Part shown: positions 1-9,522 of the stretch, piece by piece | How positions within the stretch are numbered: the first letter of the stretch is position 1 | Layout of the letters: each line of letters opens with the position of its first letter | NCBI GenBank assembly: GCA_963921255.3 | Contig: CAWUEW020000001.1 | Coordinates: 186,001-250,000 of the forward strand | Direction: 5' to 3' | Source of the DNA: JANSYL01 sp963921255 | GTDB taxonomy: Bacteria > Pseudomonadota > Alphaproteobacteria > Rhodobacterales > Rhodobacteraceae | Length of the DNA stretch: 64,000 nt | Position numbers and translations under genes: made by a program | The notes under the pieces: generated by a model | Told to the model about the DNA's origin: nothing | Seen by the model: only the letters and a program-made list of their open reading frames with translations | The model's database searches: none

Positions 1-966
1 GAGGATGACGGGTCAGTCTTCACAATGACCGATATGGGCTGCGCCGACGGGGGCACCTCCTTGCCGATGGTCGGCCGTGTCCTGCAGCATGTGCGCGACC
101 TCGCGCCGTCGCGACCCATTCGCATGATCTACACCGATCTGCCGCGAACGGATTTTTCAACCTTGTTTCACATCGTTCACGGTATGACCGATCTGGAAAG
201 CTATGCACCGGACATGGACGAGCTTTACATCCATGCCTCTGCCACGTCGTTCCACAAACAGATCGTCCCAACGGGCACCCTGAACCTCGGCCACACGGCC
301 ACCGCCAGCCACTACATTGCCGAAGTCCCCTGCGCGATCCCGGATCATGTGCACATGGTGCGGGCGGAAGGGGATGTGTTGGACGCCTACCGCGCGAAGG
401 GCGCCGCAGATTGGGAAAACTTCCTGATCATGCGCGCCGCCGAACTGGCGCCGGGCGGCGTCCTGGCCCTGTTCAATTTCGGCATCGACGAAAAAGACCG
501 CTGGTTGGGCCACACCGGCGGGGTGTCGATGTTCGATACGTTCAACCGGCTCTGGGCAGGGATGGTCGAAGATGGCAGCATCACGGCCCAGGAGTATGAG
601 GCCACGAACTTCCCGCAAGTCTATCGCCGTGTCGAAGAGTTTCGTGCGCCGCTCGATGCAGGCCCGGTTGCGGAGGCCGGTTTGGTGCTTGAACATATCG
701 AGACCCGCGTGGTCCCTTGCCCCTTTGCCGCCAGCTTTGCCGAACACGGGAATGCCGCGCGATTTGCCGAAGAATACATTCCGACCCTGCGCAGCTGGTC
801 AGAGCCCGTGTTCCTGAAAGGGCTTTCCGAAGATCGGACGCCCGACGCGCGGGCCGCGATCGTGGATGACTTCTACGGTCGCTACCAAGCCGAGGTTGCC
901 GCGTCGCCCGAGGGGCACGCGATGGACTATGTGCATTGCTACATGATCTGCCGAAAGGCCCGGTAG
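1..966 (+). CDS. SAM-dependent carboxyl methyltransferase, SABATH-like (5' truncated by window edge)
   Basis: Probable SAM-dependent carboxyl methyltransferase of the SABATH fold. The frame is open to base 1, so the real start lies outside the window; the first ATG inside is at 25. An early glycine-rich SAM motif (TDMGCADGGTS) is followed by an acidic strand (MIYTDLPRTDFSTLF). The segment SFHKQIVPTGTLNLGHTATA, then SHYIAEVP, resembles the SABATH block with Ser-Phe, Pro-x-x-Ser and His-Ser-Ser-x-x-Trp positions. About 313 residues are visible, near family length. The substrate is unknown. The gene ends 49 bp before rimO on the same strand. Family assignment is by motif recognition only. Confidence 0.7.
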   Translation, partial: EDDGSVFTMTDMGCADGGTSLPMVGRVLQHVRDLAPSRPIRMIYTDLPRTDFSTLFHIVHGMTDLESYAPDMDELYIHASATSFHKQIVPTGTLNLGHTATASHYIAEVPCAIPDHVHMVRAEGDVLDAYRAKGAADWENFLIMRAAELAPGGVLALFNFGIDEKDRWLGHTGGVSMFDTFNRLWAGMVEDGSITAQEYEATNFPQVYRRVEEFRAPLDAGPVAEAGLVLEHIETRVVPCPFAASFAEHGNAARFAEEYIPTLRSWSEPVFLKGLSEDRTPDARAAIVDDFYGRYQAEVAASPEGHAMDYVHCYMICRKAR

Positions 967-1015
967 CCGCCCCCGGGGCTTTCCCCCCTCGCCGATCCAA
1001 GCTACATCGCGCCGC

Positions 1016-2407
1016 ATGAGCCAGAACCCTCCCGACCTGCGCCCCGATCTGGCGCGCGCCGCCATTCCGACCACCGATCGGCCCGGTCAGCCCCAGATCG
1101 GGATGGTCTCGCTTGGTTGCCCCAAAGCGCTGGTCGACAGCGAACGCATCCTGACGCGCCTGCGCGCCGAGGGCTATGGGATTAGCCCGGATTATTCCGG
1201 TGCAGACGCCGTGATCGTAAACACCTGCGGGTTTCTCGACAGTGCCAAGGCCGAAAGCCTCGACGCGATTGGCGAGGCGCTTGCGGAAAACGGGCGGGTG
1301 ATTGTCACCGGCTGCCTGGGGGCGGAACCGGAATATATCACAGGGGCCCACCCCAAGGTCTTGGCCGTGACCGGCCCGCACCAGTACGAGCAGGTCTTGG
1401 ACGCCGTGCATGCCGCCGTACCGCCCGCCCCGGACCCGTTCATTGACCTGATGCCCGCCGCCGGCGTCAAACTGACACCCCGCCATTATGCGTATCTGAA
1501 GATCGCCGAAGGCTGCGATCACAAGTGCAAGTTCTGCATCATCCCGGACATGCGTGGCAGGCTTGTATCTCGCCCGATTGAAGCCATCGAACGCGAAGCC
1601 GAGAAACTGGTGGCCTCGGGGGTCAAGGAAATCCTGGTGATCAGCCAGGACACCTCGGCGTTTGGAACAGATTGGAAAGGGCGAGATCAGAAGTTTCCGA
1701 TCCTCGATCTATCCAGACGGTTATCCACACTGGGTGCGTGGATTCGCTTGCACTATGTCTATCCGTATCCGCATGTCCGCGAGTTGATCCCAATGATGGC
1801 GGACCCCGCGAACGGGCTGCTACCCTATCTGGACATTCCGTTTCAGCACGCCCATCCCGATGTCTTGAAGCGCATGGCACGGCCGGCCGCCTCTTCCCGG
1901 ACGTTGGACGAGATCGCATCTTGGCGGGCGGCTTGCCCGGACATCACGCTGCGATCGACGTTCATCGTGGGCTACCCGGGTGAAACCGAAGCCGAGTTCC
2001 AGATGCTGCTTGATTGGTTGGACGAAGCCCAACTCGACCGGGTGGGCTGCTTCCAGTATGAAAACGTCGCGGGCGCCCGTTCAAATGCGCTGCCCGACCA
2101 TGTTCCGGACGAGGTCAAGGAAGACCGCTGGAACCGCTTCATGGAAAAGGCGCAGGCGATCTCGGCGGCGAAGCTTGAGGCCAAGGTCGGGACGCGCATG
2201 ACCGTGCTGGTCGACCAGGTCGACGGGGACGGCGCCACCTGCCGAACGACCGCCGACGCCCCGGAGATCGACGGAAATCTCTTCATTGATGACGGGTTCG
2301 ACGACCTGAGTGCCGGCGACCTCGTCGACGTCGTCGTCGACGAGGCCAGCGAATACGACCTTTGGGGCCACCGCCCGGAGCAAGACAAATCCGCCGACCG
2401 CGCTTGA
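1016..2407 (+). CDS. rimO: Ribosomal protein uS12 methylthiotransferase RimO
   Basis: Radical-SAM methylthiotransferase that adds a methylthio group to the conserved aspartate of ribosomal protein S12. At 463 aa it shows the N-terminal UPF0004 domain (GCPKALVDSE, VNTCGFLDSAKAES), then the radical-SAM cluster motif CDHKCKFC followed by IIPDMRGRLVSRP, and a C-terminal TRAM-like domain. The IIPDMRG context and S12-type length favour RimO over MiaB. An ATG at 1016 precedes a charged N-terminal extension of about 25 residues before the conserved domain. It stands between the methyltransferase and cutA on the same strand. Confidence 0.95.
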   Translation: MSQNPPDLRPDLARAAIPTTDRPGQPQIGMVSLGCPKALVDSERILTRLRAEGYGISPDYSGADAVIVNTCGFLDSAKAESLDAIGEALAENGRVIVTGCLGAEPEYITGAHPKVLAVTGPHQYEQVLDAVHAAVPPAPDPFIDLMPAAGVKLTPRHYAYLKIAEGCDHKCKFCIIPDMRGRLVSRPIEAIEREAEKLVASGVKEILVISQDTSAFGTDWKGRDQKFPILDLSRRLSTLGAWIRLHYVYPYPHVRELIPMMADPANGLLPYLDIPFQHAHPDVLKRMARPAASSRTLDEIASWRAACPDITLRSTFIVGYPGETEAEFQMLLDWLDEAQLDRVGCFQYENVAGARSNALPDHVPDEVKEDRWNRFMEKAQAISAAKLEAKVGTRMTVLVDQVDGDGATCRTTADAPEIDGNLFIDDGFDDLSAGDLVDVVVDEASEYDLWGHRPEQDKSADRA

Positions 2408-2437
2408 GCTTGGTGCGACCACCTGTAAACTGCGCTC

Positions 2438-2743
2438 ATGATCCATGTAACGACCACCTGCCCCGACCAAGACAGCGCAGAGCGTTTGGCCCGGGCCGCC
2501 TTGATGGAACATGTGACGGCCTGTGCGAACATCCTGCCGGGTGTGACGAGCCTGTATCACTGGAATGGTGAGATCACGAAGGACACCGAAGTCATGGTTG
2601 TCTTCAAGACGTCGGAGGCCGCCCGCGCGGCGCTGGTCGCGTTCTTGGAAGCAGAGCACCCGTATGACGTGCCGGTGATCACGTGGGAAGCGCTCCAAAC
2701 AACCGACGACGCGGCTGCTTGGCTGGCCCGCGAAACACATTAG
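2438..2743 (+). CDS. cutA: Divalent-cation tolerance protein CutA
   Basis: Small trimeric CutA1 protein of 101 aa, the usual family length. The N-terminal TTCPDQDSAERLAR, the central TACANILPGVTSLYHWNGEI and the C-terminal EHPYDVPVITW are the signature CutA blocks. The family is linked to divalent metal tolerance, although the molecular role is poorly defined. It starts 30 bp after rimO and ends in a convergent junction with a DUF6455 gene. Confidence 0.93.
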   Translation: MIHVTTTCPDQDSAERLARAALMEHVTACANILPGVTSLYHWNGEITKDTEVMVVFKTSEAARAALVAFLEAEHPYDVPVITWEALQTTDDAAAWLARETH

Positions 2744-2765
2744 CGCGGGCCCTCAAGGAATTAAT

Positions 2766-3056
2766 CTAGTCTGAACCGTCCGCTTGCGCGGCAAGGACTG
2801 TCTCGAAGACGGCCGCGTTGGGGCAGGCCTGGGGCACGTCGGCGGCGCCCCTTTCTTGCTCGGCCATCCAGGCTTCGCACCCTTCGACCCAATTGCAGCC
2901 CCTGCACCGCGTGACGACAGCTGCCCAATCCGCATGGTCGATCTCGCCCGCGTCGAGGGCCGCCTGCAGGTCCGCACCCGTGCAGGTCGCCATGCGTTTG
3001 GCCAGCCAGTAGTGCCGCTTTTCTTCGCCCATGGGATGGGGGTTTTGCACCGTCAT
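2766..3056 (-). CDS. DUF6455 family protein
   Basis: Protein of 96 aa with a cysteine pattern typical of the small DUF6455 proteins of Rhodobacteraceae: CTGADL, CRGCNWVEGCEAW and CPNAAVF. The spacing suggests a small metal- or disulfide-stabilised helical fold; the function is not known. It is followed on the same strand by a paralogue at 3089-3340, so the two form a small tandem pair read leftwards. The start is the ATG of MTVQNPHPMGEEKRHYW. Confidence 0.75.
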   Translation of the reverse strand: MTVQNPHPMGEEKRHYWLAKRMATCTGADLQAALDAGEIDHADWAAVVTRCRGCNWVEGCEAWMAEQERGAADVPQACPNAAVFETVLAAQADGSD

Positions 3057-3088
3057 GTCAGAGGTCTTTCGTTGCCAAGGGGGCCGCG

Positions 3089-3340
3089 TTACGTCCGCAA
3101 TCCCAAAAGGACGTCGGCATTCCGACAGTAGCCCGGTGTTGCGTCAGCACTTGCATTGGCCTTGAGCCATTGTACGCACCCTTCCGGGTCCGAGCATCCG
3201 GTGCACGCCAAGACCATCTCGCCGCGTTGCTCGGGGGCCAGATCCCCACGCAGCTCCGCCTCATCGAGGTCAACGCCGACCGTTCCCGCCATGCGCGTCA
3301 TGAGGTTTTCGTGCGTCTTTAGCGTTTTGTCGCCCTGCAT
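3089..3340 (-). CDS. DUF6455 family protein (paralogue)
   Basis: Second DUF6455-like protein, 83 aa from the internal ATG at 3340 (MQGDKTLKTHENLMTRM). An upstream in-frame ATG at 3385 would add 15 residues of unlikely composition. The cysteine blocks CTGCSDPEGCVQWL and GYCRNADVL parallel those of the neighbour at 2766-3056. It lies upstream of that neighbour with a 32-bp gap, consistent with an old tandem duplication. No catalytic residues are recognisable. Confidence 0.7.
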   Translation of the reverse strand: MQGDKTLKTHENLMTRMAGTVGVDLDEAELRGDLAPEQRGEMVLACTGCSDPEGCVQWLKANASADATPGYCRNADVLLGLRT

Positions 3341-3452
3341 GCCGTCATCTCCATGCTGTTCCCCGAAAGGCCCCTCGCCCTCCATGGTTCTCGTCGAAGC
3401 ATACGAACGGCGCAGCGAACTGCACCTTGACGCAGATCAATGGGCGCGCGGT

Positions 3453-4145
3453 CTAGCGCCCGGATTGTCTAAGGTCGGCGACAGTTTGATTGACAACTTC
3501 GATGCGCGCGGCGTTCGGCGGATGCGTGCTCAGAAACGCCCCGGCGGGATCCGGCAAGCGACTGAAAAACAGGGCGCCGGCTTGGGGGTCGTAGCCAGCT
3601 TCAAAGGCGATGACCGCGCCGATCGCGTCCGCTGCCAACTCGGCCCCTTGCGAAAAACGGCGCGATGCAACGATAGACCCGAGGCGTGCGGCCTCGCCAA
3701 CCTGGAGGGGGTTGGCCCCGCTGGCGCGCGCCAGGCCGCTGAAGATTTCCGCACCAACGGCGGCCTGAGCCCGTTGCTGCGGGAGATGCTGAGCGATGTG
3801 ATGTCCGGCCTCGTGTCCCAAAACGAAAGCAATCTCATCGGCACTGCGGGCTTCGTTCAGCAAACCCACCGTGAAAACGATCAAGGGTTGGCCCCGCCGG
3901 TTCACAGTGTGGAACGCATTCACGCCGGACGCAGGATCACGATCGACCAGGATTGCGAAATCACAGTTCTGTCGCGGTGTCTCGGACCGGCACACGGCCT
4001 CGGCCACCGGCTCAACCCGTTGAACAACATCCAGAAAGCGTGTGACCTCCGGCCGAATAGTGGGCGGCGGCACGGGCGGTTCGACGGTTGCCGGTACGCA
4101 CGCCACGAGGGCCAGGGGGGCCAGAAGGAAAAGAAAGACGCGCAT
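3453..4145 (-). CDS. M48 family metalloprotease, lipoprotein
   Basis: Zinc metalloprotease of the M48 type, 230 aa. The start chosen at 4145 gives MRVFLFLLAPLALVACVPA, a lipoprotein signal with lipobox-like LVAC; longer in-frame starts lack a signal. The zinc motif HEAGHH (HExxH) lies mid-protein in FVLGHEAGHHIAQHLP, and a downstream ELAADAIG glutamate fits the third zinc ligand. It is probably anchored in the envelope and acts on envelope proteins, as do BepA/LoiP-type relatives; the substrate is inferred, not seen. It diverges from the broken DCC gene. Confidence 0.88.
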   Translation of the reverse strand: MRVFLFLLAPLALVACVPATVEPPVPPPTIRPEVTRFLDVVQRVEPVAEAVCRSETPRQNCDFAILVDRDPASGVNAFHTVNRRGQPLIVFTVGLLNEARSADEIAFVLGHEAGHHIAQHLPQQRAQAAVGAEIFSGLARASGANPLQVGEAARLGSIVASRRFSQGAELAADAIGAVIAFEAGYDPQAGALFFSRLPDPAGAFLSTHPPNAARIEVVNQTVADLRQSGR

Positions 4146-4264
4146 GTTACCGCAGGACGTTTGCCATATCTCAAAGGTAACAGCGTCCGGGCGACGATCC
4201 ACCCCGTTCACGCGACCGTGCGGTGATCGGTTGAACCCCGCCGAGACCGGCATAGGTGTGGTCC

Positions 4265-4657
4265 ATGGAACCGACCCGCATTCTTTATAATGACCGCTGC
4301 CCCATCTGCCGGGCCGAGATCGCCCACTACCGCCGACGCGTCGACGCATCCGGTGCGCCGCTGGTGTTCGAGGATTTGAACACGGCCGACCTGCAGGGGT
4401 GGCACCTGACGGAAGATCAGGCCAAGCGTCGGATGCATGCGACCTAGCCGGATGGGCGCATTGTCAGCGGCATTCCGGCCTTCGCGGCGATCTGGCGGGC
4501 GCTGCCCCGCATGGGATGGTTGGCGTGGTTCGTCGAACTTCCATTTGTGCGTCCGTTTGCGGACGTCGCTTATAACAAAGTGATCGCGCCTCGGCTTTAC
4601 GCAAAGCAAATGAAACGCGAGGCGCGTGGGCTTGCGGGGCCAGACGCCCAAGCCTAG
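4265..4657 (+). pseudogene. DCC-family thiol-disulfide oxidoreductase (DUF393) with in-frame TAG
   Basis: The first part reads MEPTRILYNDRCPICRAEIA, with the family DxxCPxC redox motif, and runs to a TAG at 4445-4447. The same frame then continues without interruption as PDGRIVSGIPAFAAIWRALP and on to a TAG at 4655, covering the rest of a normal DUF393 protein of about 130 residues. One TAG therefore breaks an otherwise intact gene; TTG (Leu) to TAG is the simplest explanation. It may be a true pseudogene or a base-call error. A GTG at 4256 is an alternative start. Confidence 0.8.
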
Positions 4658-4666
4658 GCTGAGGGC

Positions 4667-4924
4667 ATGTTTACGATCGAGCACGAATTCGATGCGACCC
4701 TGATCACCTTGGTCGATGAAGGCGAAGGCCCTAAAGCGGCCAATTTGCAGGAAGACGTCGCCATTGCCGCGTTCGACGAGTGCGTCACGGTCGAACAGAT
4801 CGATCCACGCACGGATCGGGTTCAGAAGATCACCCTGTCGATGGCCCAGATCCGCGATCTGGCCGCCGCGCTGGATTTGCCGGAAGGCTCCTATCGGCTG
4901 TCCCGTCCGGGCGACGACGACTAG
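4667..4924 (+). CDS. Hypothetical protein, 85 aa
   Basis: Short acidic protein starting MFTIEHEFDATLITLVDEG, 9 bp after the end of the DCC frame. It has predicted beta-rich N-terminal and helical C-terminal segments and no cysteines suggesting metal binding beyond one. The codon pattern and position suggest a real gene, possibly co-transcribed with the DCC gene. I do not recognise a domain. Confidence 0.6.
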   Translation: MFTIEHEFDATLITLVDEGEGPKAANLQEDVAIAAFDECVTVEQIDPRTDRVQKITLSMAQIRDLAAALDLPEGSYRLSRPGDDD

Positions 4925-4927
4925 GGG

Positions 4928-5275
4928 CTAGGTGGCGCAAGACACGCAACGCGTGACGCATGGATTCGCATCCAGCCGCCCAAAGCCAATGAAATCCCCG
5001 CAGTCCTCGCAAAAGCCGAATTCTCGATCTTCGATCCGGGCAAGGGCCGCGTTGATCGCGCGCACGCGACCGATCCGGCGGGTTTCCAATCCCTGTGCCA
5101 TGGCCTGGTTCTGCAACGCGTCCATTCGGCTGAGCCGACCCACCATCTGCTGATCCAGTTCCACCGGCTTGCGCGCTGTTGCGCTTTCATCTGAGGCCGC
5201 AGCGAGCTCGGCCTGTTCGGCCATGAGCACCGGGCTGTAACGCGCCTCGAGGGCACTGTCGGTTGGGTCATCCAT
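4928..5275 (-). CDS. DksA/TraR-type zinc-finger protein
   Basis: The C-terminus carries the four-cysteine DksA/TraR finger: FGFCEDCGDFIGFGRL then CVTRCVSC. A preceding helical segment (DALQNQAMAQGLETRR, INAALARIED) matches the short TraR-like members. Such proteins bind the RNA polymerase secondary channel or act as small finger proteins. The start at 5275 (MDDPTDSALEARYS) gives 115 aa; an ATG at 5302 is possible. The DxxDxA tip typical of DksA is not obvious, so its action on RNA polymerase is unproven. Confidence 0.82.
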   Translation of the reverse strand: MDDPTDSALEARYSPVLMAEQAELAAASDESATARKPVELDQQMVGRLSRMDALQNQAMAQGLETRRIGRVRAINAALARIEDREFGFCEDCGDFIGFGRLDANPCVTRCVSCAT

Positions 5276-5475
5276 CCCGGCATCGCAGCAGAAAGGTTCC
5301 ATTGGGGCAAGACCCGGACGCTGATGATTGATCAACTTTCGGGCGGAAAACAAAGCCGCCAACACGGTTTTGCATAAGGATTTCCAATCTGCCCCCAATC
5401 CATTCACAGCCGCAAACGGCCCTAGACAGATACGCGGCGGCCCGATCATACTTCGCCAAAAGGCCGGGGAGAGAG

Positions 5476-6585
5476 ATGATGCCGACAGGGTTTTTCTGGG
5501 ACGAACGCTGCTTTTGGCATTCGGGCGGAAACTATGCGTTCATGGCCCCGGTTGGCGGGCTTGTGCAACCCCCGTCCGGGTCGGGTTTGCCCGAGAACCC
5601 GGAAACCAAGCGCCGCATGAAAAACCTGCTGGATGTGACAGGCCTCATGCGGGAGTTGACCGTTCGATCTGCCGATCCCGTTACGACAGAGGATCTCTTG
5701 CGCATCCATCCGCAGTCTTACCTCGACACGTTCAAAGCCGCCTCGGACGCGGGCGGCGGCGAATTGGGGCTGCGCACCCCGTTTGGCGCTGGCGGCTATG
5801 AGATCGCGGCGCTGTCCGCCGGCCTTTCGAAAGCGGCCGTGTTCGCGACCCTGACCGGCGAAGTGGACAATGCCTATGCGCTGTCGCGGCCTCCGGGTCA
5901 CCACTGCCTGCCGGATTTTCCGAATGGCTTTTGCCTGTTCAACAACATCGCGATCGCCATCGAAGCGGCCAAGGCACAAGGCTTGTGCGACCGGGTGGCC
6001 GTCATCGATTGGGATGTCCACCACGGCAACGGGACCGAGGCCATCTTCTACGACCGCCCTGATGTCCTGACGATCTCGATCCATCAGGAACGCAACTACC
6101 CGCAGGATTCGGGCGATTTCGAAGATCGCGGTTCGGATGCGGGCCTTGGGTACAACCTCAACATTCCGCTGCCGCCGGGCGGGGGCCATGTGACCTATCT
6201 GGAGGCCATGGAGCGACTGGTACTGCCCGCGCTGCACGCGTTCCAGCCGGATGCCATCATCGTCGCATGTGGCTTCGACGCGTCGGGCACGGATCCACTG
6301 AGCCGAATGATGGCCGGTTCAGACACCTTTCAAGCGTTGACCGAAATGACGATGGAGGCCGCCGCAACACTCTGCGAGGGTCGCCTGACCTTGGTGCATG
6401 AAGGCGGCTATTCCGAGGTGCACGTGCCCTTTTGCGGCCACGCGACCATCGCAACCTTGGCCGGGAGCGCCATTGTAGCCGAAGACCCGCTGCAGCCCCG
6501 GATCACGCGCCAGCAACCCGGTGAGCGGTTCCAGCGCTACTGCTCGGTTCTGATCGCCGAGATGGAGGAGGCCCTGGGCTTCTGA
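5476..6585 (+). CDS. Histone deacetylase family protein (acetoin utilisation/polyamine deacetylase type)
   Basis: Zinc-dependent deacetylase of the arginase/HDAC fold, 369 aa. RPPGHH at about residue 139, the zinc-binding DWDVHHGNGT at about 178 and later VACGFDASGTDP are the class II HDAC-like catalytic blocks. Bacterial relatives deacetylate acetylpolyamines or lysines; the substrate here cannot be read. GGGGAGAGAG upstream of the ATG at 5476 is a good ribosome site; a second ATG follows directly. Confidence 0.9.
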   Translation: MMPTGFFWDERCFWHSGGNYAFMAPVGGLVQPPSGSGLPENPETKRRMKNLLDVTGLMRELTVRSADPVTTEDLLRIHPQSYLDTFKAASDAGGGELGLRTPFGAGGYEIAALSAGLSKAAVFATLTGEVDNAYALSRPPGHHCLPDFPNGFCLFNNIAIAIEAAKAQGLCDRVAVIDWDVHHGNGTEAIFYDRPDVLTISIHQERNYPQDSGDFEDRGSDAGLGYNLNIPLPPGGGHVTYLEAMERLVLPALHAFQPDAIIVACGFDASGTDPLSRMMAGSDTFQALTEMTMEAAATLCEGRLTLVHEGGYSEVHVPFCGHATIATLAGSAIVAEDPLQPRITRQQPGERFQRYCSVLIAEMEEALGF

Positions 6586-6672
6586 TTAAGCGCCGCGGCG
6601 CAGCATCCGCGTTGACTCCACCCCGACGCCACGTCACGTTGCGCGCACTGTAACTCAGGTGGATGGGGTTCC

Positions 6673-7376
6673 ATGAAAAAGGTGTATGGCTCTGCCGACG
6701 AGGCGCTGGATGGCCTCTTGACTGACGGCATGCTGATCGCCGCCGGGGGCTTTGGCCTCTGCGGCATTCCCGAATTGCTGATCGACGGGATCGTCAAAAG
6801 CGGCGTGAAAGATCTGACCGTTGCGTCCAACAACGCCGGTGTGGACGATTTCGGTCTCGGCAAACTGCTGGCGACCCGGCAGATCAAGAAAATGATGTCG
6901 TCTTATGTGGGCGAGAACGCTGAATTCATGCGCCAGTATTTGTCTGGCGAGCTTGAGTTGGAGTTCAACCCGCAAGGCACCTTGGCCGAGCGCATGCGCG
7001 CGGGCGGGTGCGGCATCCCGGGCTTCTACACCAAGACGGGCGTCGGCACCGTCATCGCCGAGGGGAAAGACCATAAGGACTTCAATGGCGAGACCTACAT
7101 CATGGAGGAAGGCATCTTCGCCGACCTCGCCATCGTGAAGGCCTGGAAAGCAGATGAGACCGGCAACTGCATCTTCCGCAAGACCGCCCGGAACTTTAAC
7201 CCGCCGGCCGCCATGTGCGGCAAAGTCTGCGTGATGGAAGTCGAAGAGATCGTGCCGACCGGCTCACTCGATCCGGACCTGATCCATCTGCCCGGCATCT
7301 ACGTGCATCGCATCATCCAAGGCGACCACGAAAAGCGTATCGAACAGCGGACTGTCCGCAAGCGGGAGGAAGCCTA

Positions 7377-7377
<1 letters not shown>
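6673..7377 (+). CDS. 3-oxoacid CoA-transferase subunit A
   Basis: Alpha subunit of a succinyl-CoA:3-oxoacid (or acetoacetate) CoA-transferase, 234 aa. The N-terminal GLLTDGMLIAAGGFGLCGIP and RMRAGGCGIPGFYTKTGVGT are conserved subunit A blocks. It acts with the next gene to move CoA between succinate/acetate and acetoacetate in ketone body or short-chain acid use. The stop overlaps the subunit B start (TAATG), implying coupled translation. Confidence 0.93.
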
Positions 7378-7992
<615 letters not shown>

Positions 7993-8000
<8 letters not shown>

Positions 8001-8385
8001 GCACAGCGCGCCCTCGGACGCGCTGACCCTCCAAACGGTCCCGATGCCCGCCGACACCAATTCCGGCGGGGATGTGTTTGGCGGGTGGGTCATCAGTCAG
8101 ATGGATATCGCCGCCGGCACGACCGCCGCTCAGCGGGCGCAGGGACGGGTCGCCACCGTCGCGATCGAGGCAATGCGCTTTCACGCACCTGTGTTGGTGG
8201 GCGACCTGTTCACCGTCTACACCGATATTGTGAAGACCGGCCGCAGTTCGATCACCATGCACGTTGAGGCCTGGGTGCGCCGCCAGCGGTCGGGTGAACA
8301 GATCAAAGTGACGGAAGGTGACTTTACTTTTGTCGCCATCGCCGCATCTGGGGTGAAACGAGAGCTGCCACCGGAGGAAGACTAA
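7993..8385 (+). CDS. Acyl-CoA thioesterase (hotdog fold, YciA-like)
   Basis: Hotdog-fold acyl-CoA thioesterase of 130 aa. MPADTNSGGDVFGGWVISQM carries the conserved Asn/Asp-Gly-Gly region, followed by RFHAPVLVGDLFTVYT. No ATG fits the family N-terminus; the TTG at 7993, inside the end of the CoA-transferase B gene, gives LSEHSAPSDALTLQTVPMPAD, which matches the usual N-terminal length. An ATG at 8044 would delete the first strand. The stop overlaps the GNAT gene start (TAATG). Confidence 0.85.
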
Positions 8386-8666
8386 TGGCCGAGATCACCC
8401 GCGAGTATGGCGACACCAAGGGCCGTTATGTTTTGGTCCAGGACGGCGCAGAGGCCGAGCTGACCTACTCCATCCTGTCCGCCACCAAGATTATCGCCGA
8501 TCATACGGGCGTACCGGACGAACTGCGCGGCACAGGCGCCGGCAAGGCGCTTGTTGAACGACTGGTTGCCGATGCGCGCGCCGAAGGTGTGAAGATCATG
8601 GCCCTGTGCCCGTTCGTGCGGGCGCAGGCGGCGCGTCATCCCGAGTGGCGCGACGTCTTCGAGTAA
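8385..8666 (+). CDS. GNAT-type N-acetyltransferase (YjdJ/GCN5-related, short form)
   Basis: 93-aa protein of the short acetyltransferase group. ADHTGVPDELRGTGAGKALV contains the acetyl-CoA P-loop (RGTGAGKAL), and a C-terminal PFVRAQAARHPEWRDVF block is typical of this family. The substrate is unknown. It is the last gene of the CoA-transferase operon and converges on the lytic transglycosylase. Confidence 0.85.
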   Translation: MAEITREYGDTKGRYVLVQDGAEAELTYSILSATKIIADHTGVPDELRGTGAGKALVERLVADARAEGVKIMALCPFVRAQAARHPEWRDVFE

Positions 8667-8673
8667 GTCAGCG

Positions 8674-9522
8674 TCAGTCCATTATTCGAAACACGCACCC
8701 GTCTGACGGCAAATCCGGCGGGCTAAGGCATAAAGTCCGCGCGACGGCCCAAGCCGCCAGCACCTTTGGAACGTAGGCACGCGTTTCTGGATAGTCCGGC
8801 ACTCCGCCGGCGCGCCTGACCGCCCCCTCGCCCGCATTGTAGGCCGCGAGGGCGAGGATGGCGTCACCTTGGAACTCGGTCATCAGCCAATCCAGGTAGG
8901 CCACGCCACCGGCAATATTCTGGCCCGGGTCAAAGGCGTCCGTCACGCCAAATCGCGCGGCGGTATCTGGTATCAGTTGCATGAGCCCCTGCGCCCCCGC
9001 GGCACTGACCACCTGGGCACGGCCCGACGACTCGACCGCCATGACGGACAACACCAACGCCGGCGACACGGACGTTCCGACACTCTCCGCCAAAATGGTG
9101 CGCCCGTGCCGCGCCGCCATATCGTTGAGGTCAGACAATCGCGGAACGGGAATATCGCCCGTTTGCGGTGCGGCCGAGAGGAGCTCGTGCGCACGCCAGA
9201 ACCGCCCACGGTCGGCGGGCAATGCCGCGGCGATTTCCTCCCAGAACCAGGATGTATCCAATTCCGTGTTGCGCGCCGGGCGCGGAGCGGCCTCAGCGGC
9301 CACCACTGGTGCGGCAACATCCGGCGCGATCTGGATATTGATCCTAGGCCCGGTATGACCCGGCGGGGGCACCGTAATGCGCCGAAAGGTAAATTCCGGG
9401 TACGGGGGCGGTGTCTCTGCAGAGGTTTGAGCCAAAGCACTTTGCCCCGGCGAAATACAGAGGCTTCCCGAAAAAAGAGCAACCGCCAATAGGGGTCGTA
9501 GAAGTTCCAAGTTCTGCCTCAT
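8674..9522 (-). CDS. Lytic transglycosylase domain protein
   Basis: Periplasmic SLT-type lytic transglycosylase, 282 aa. An N-terminal signal peptide (LLAVALFSGSLCISPGQSALAQ) is followed by a linker and the catalytic domain with VMAVESSGRAQVVSAAGAQG, where the Glu of ESSG is the expected catalytic acid, and then LMQLIPDTAARFG and ALAAYNAGEGAV. It cleaves peptidoglycan glycan strands. Its start lies beside the AT-rich leader region of the pilin array. Confidence 0.92.
   Translation of the reverse strand: MRQNLELLRPLLAVALFSGSLCISPGQSALAQTSAETPPPYPEFTFRRITVPPPGHTGPRINIQIAPDVAAPVVAAEAAPRPARNTELDTSWFWEEIAAALPADRGRFWRAHELLSAAPQTGDIPVPRLSDLNDMAARHGRTILAESVGTSVSPALVLSVMAVESSGRAQVVSAAGAQGLMQLIPDTAARFGVTDAFDPGQNIAGGVAYLDWLMTEFQGDAILALAAYNAGEGAVRRAGGVPDYPETRAYVPKVLAAWAVARTLCLSPPDLPSDGCVFRIMD

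Noticed and set aside
3156..4226. 356-codon open frame on the plus strand
   Set aside because: Antisense to the M48 protease and the DUF6455 gene; both of these carry real signature motifs.
6590..6601. GCGCCGCGGCGC palindrome after the HDAC gene as a terminator
   Set aside because: Self-complementary over 12 bases but with no loop and no T run; likely just GC-rich sequence.
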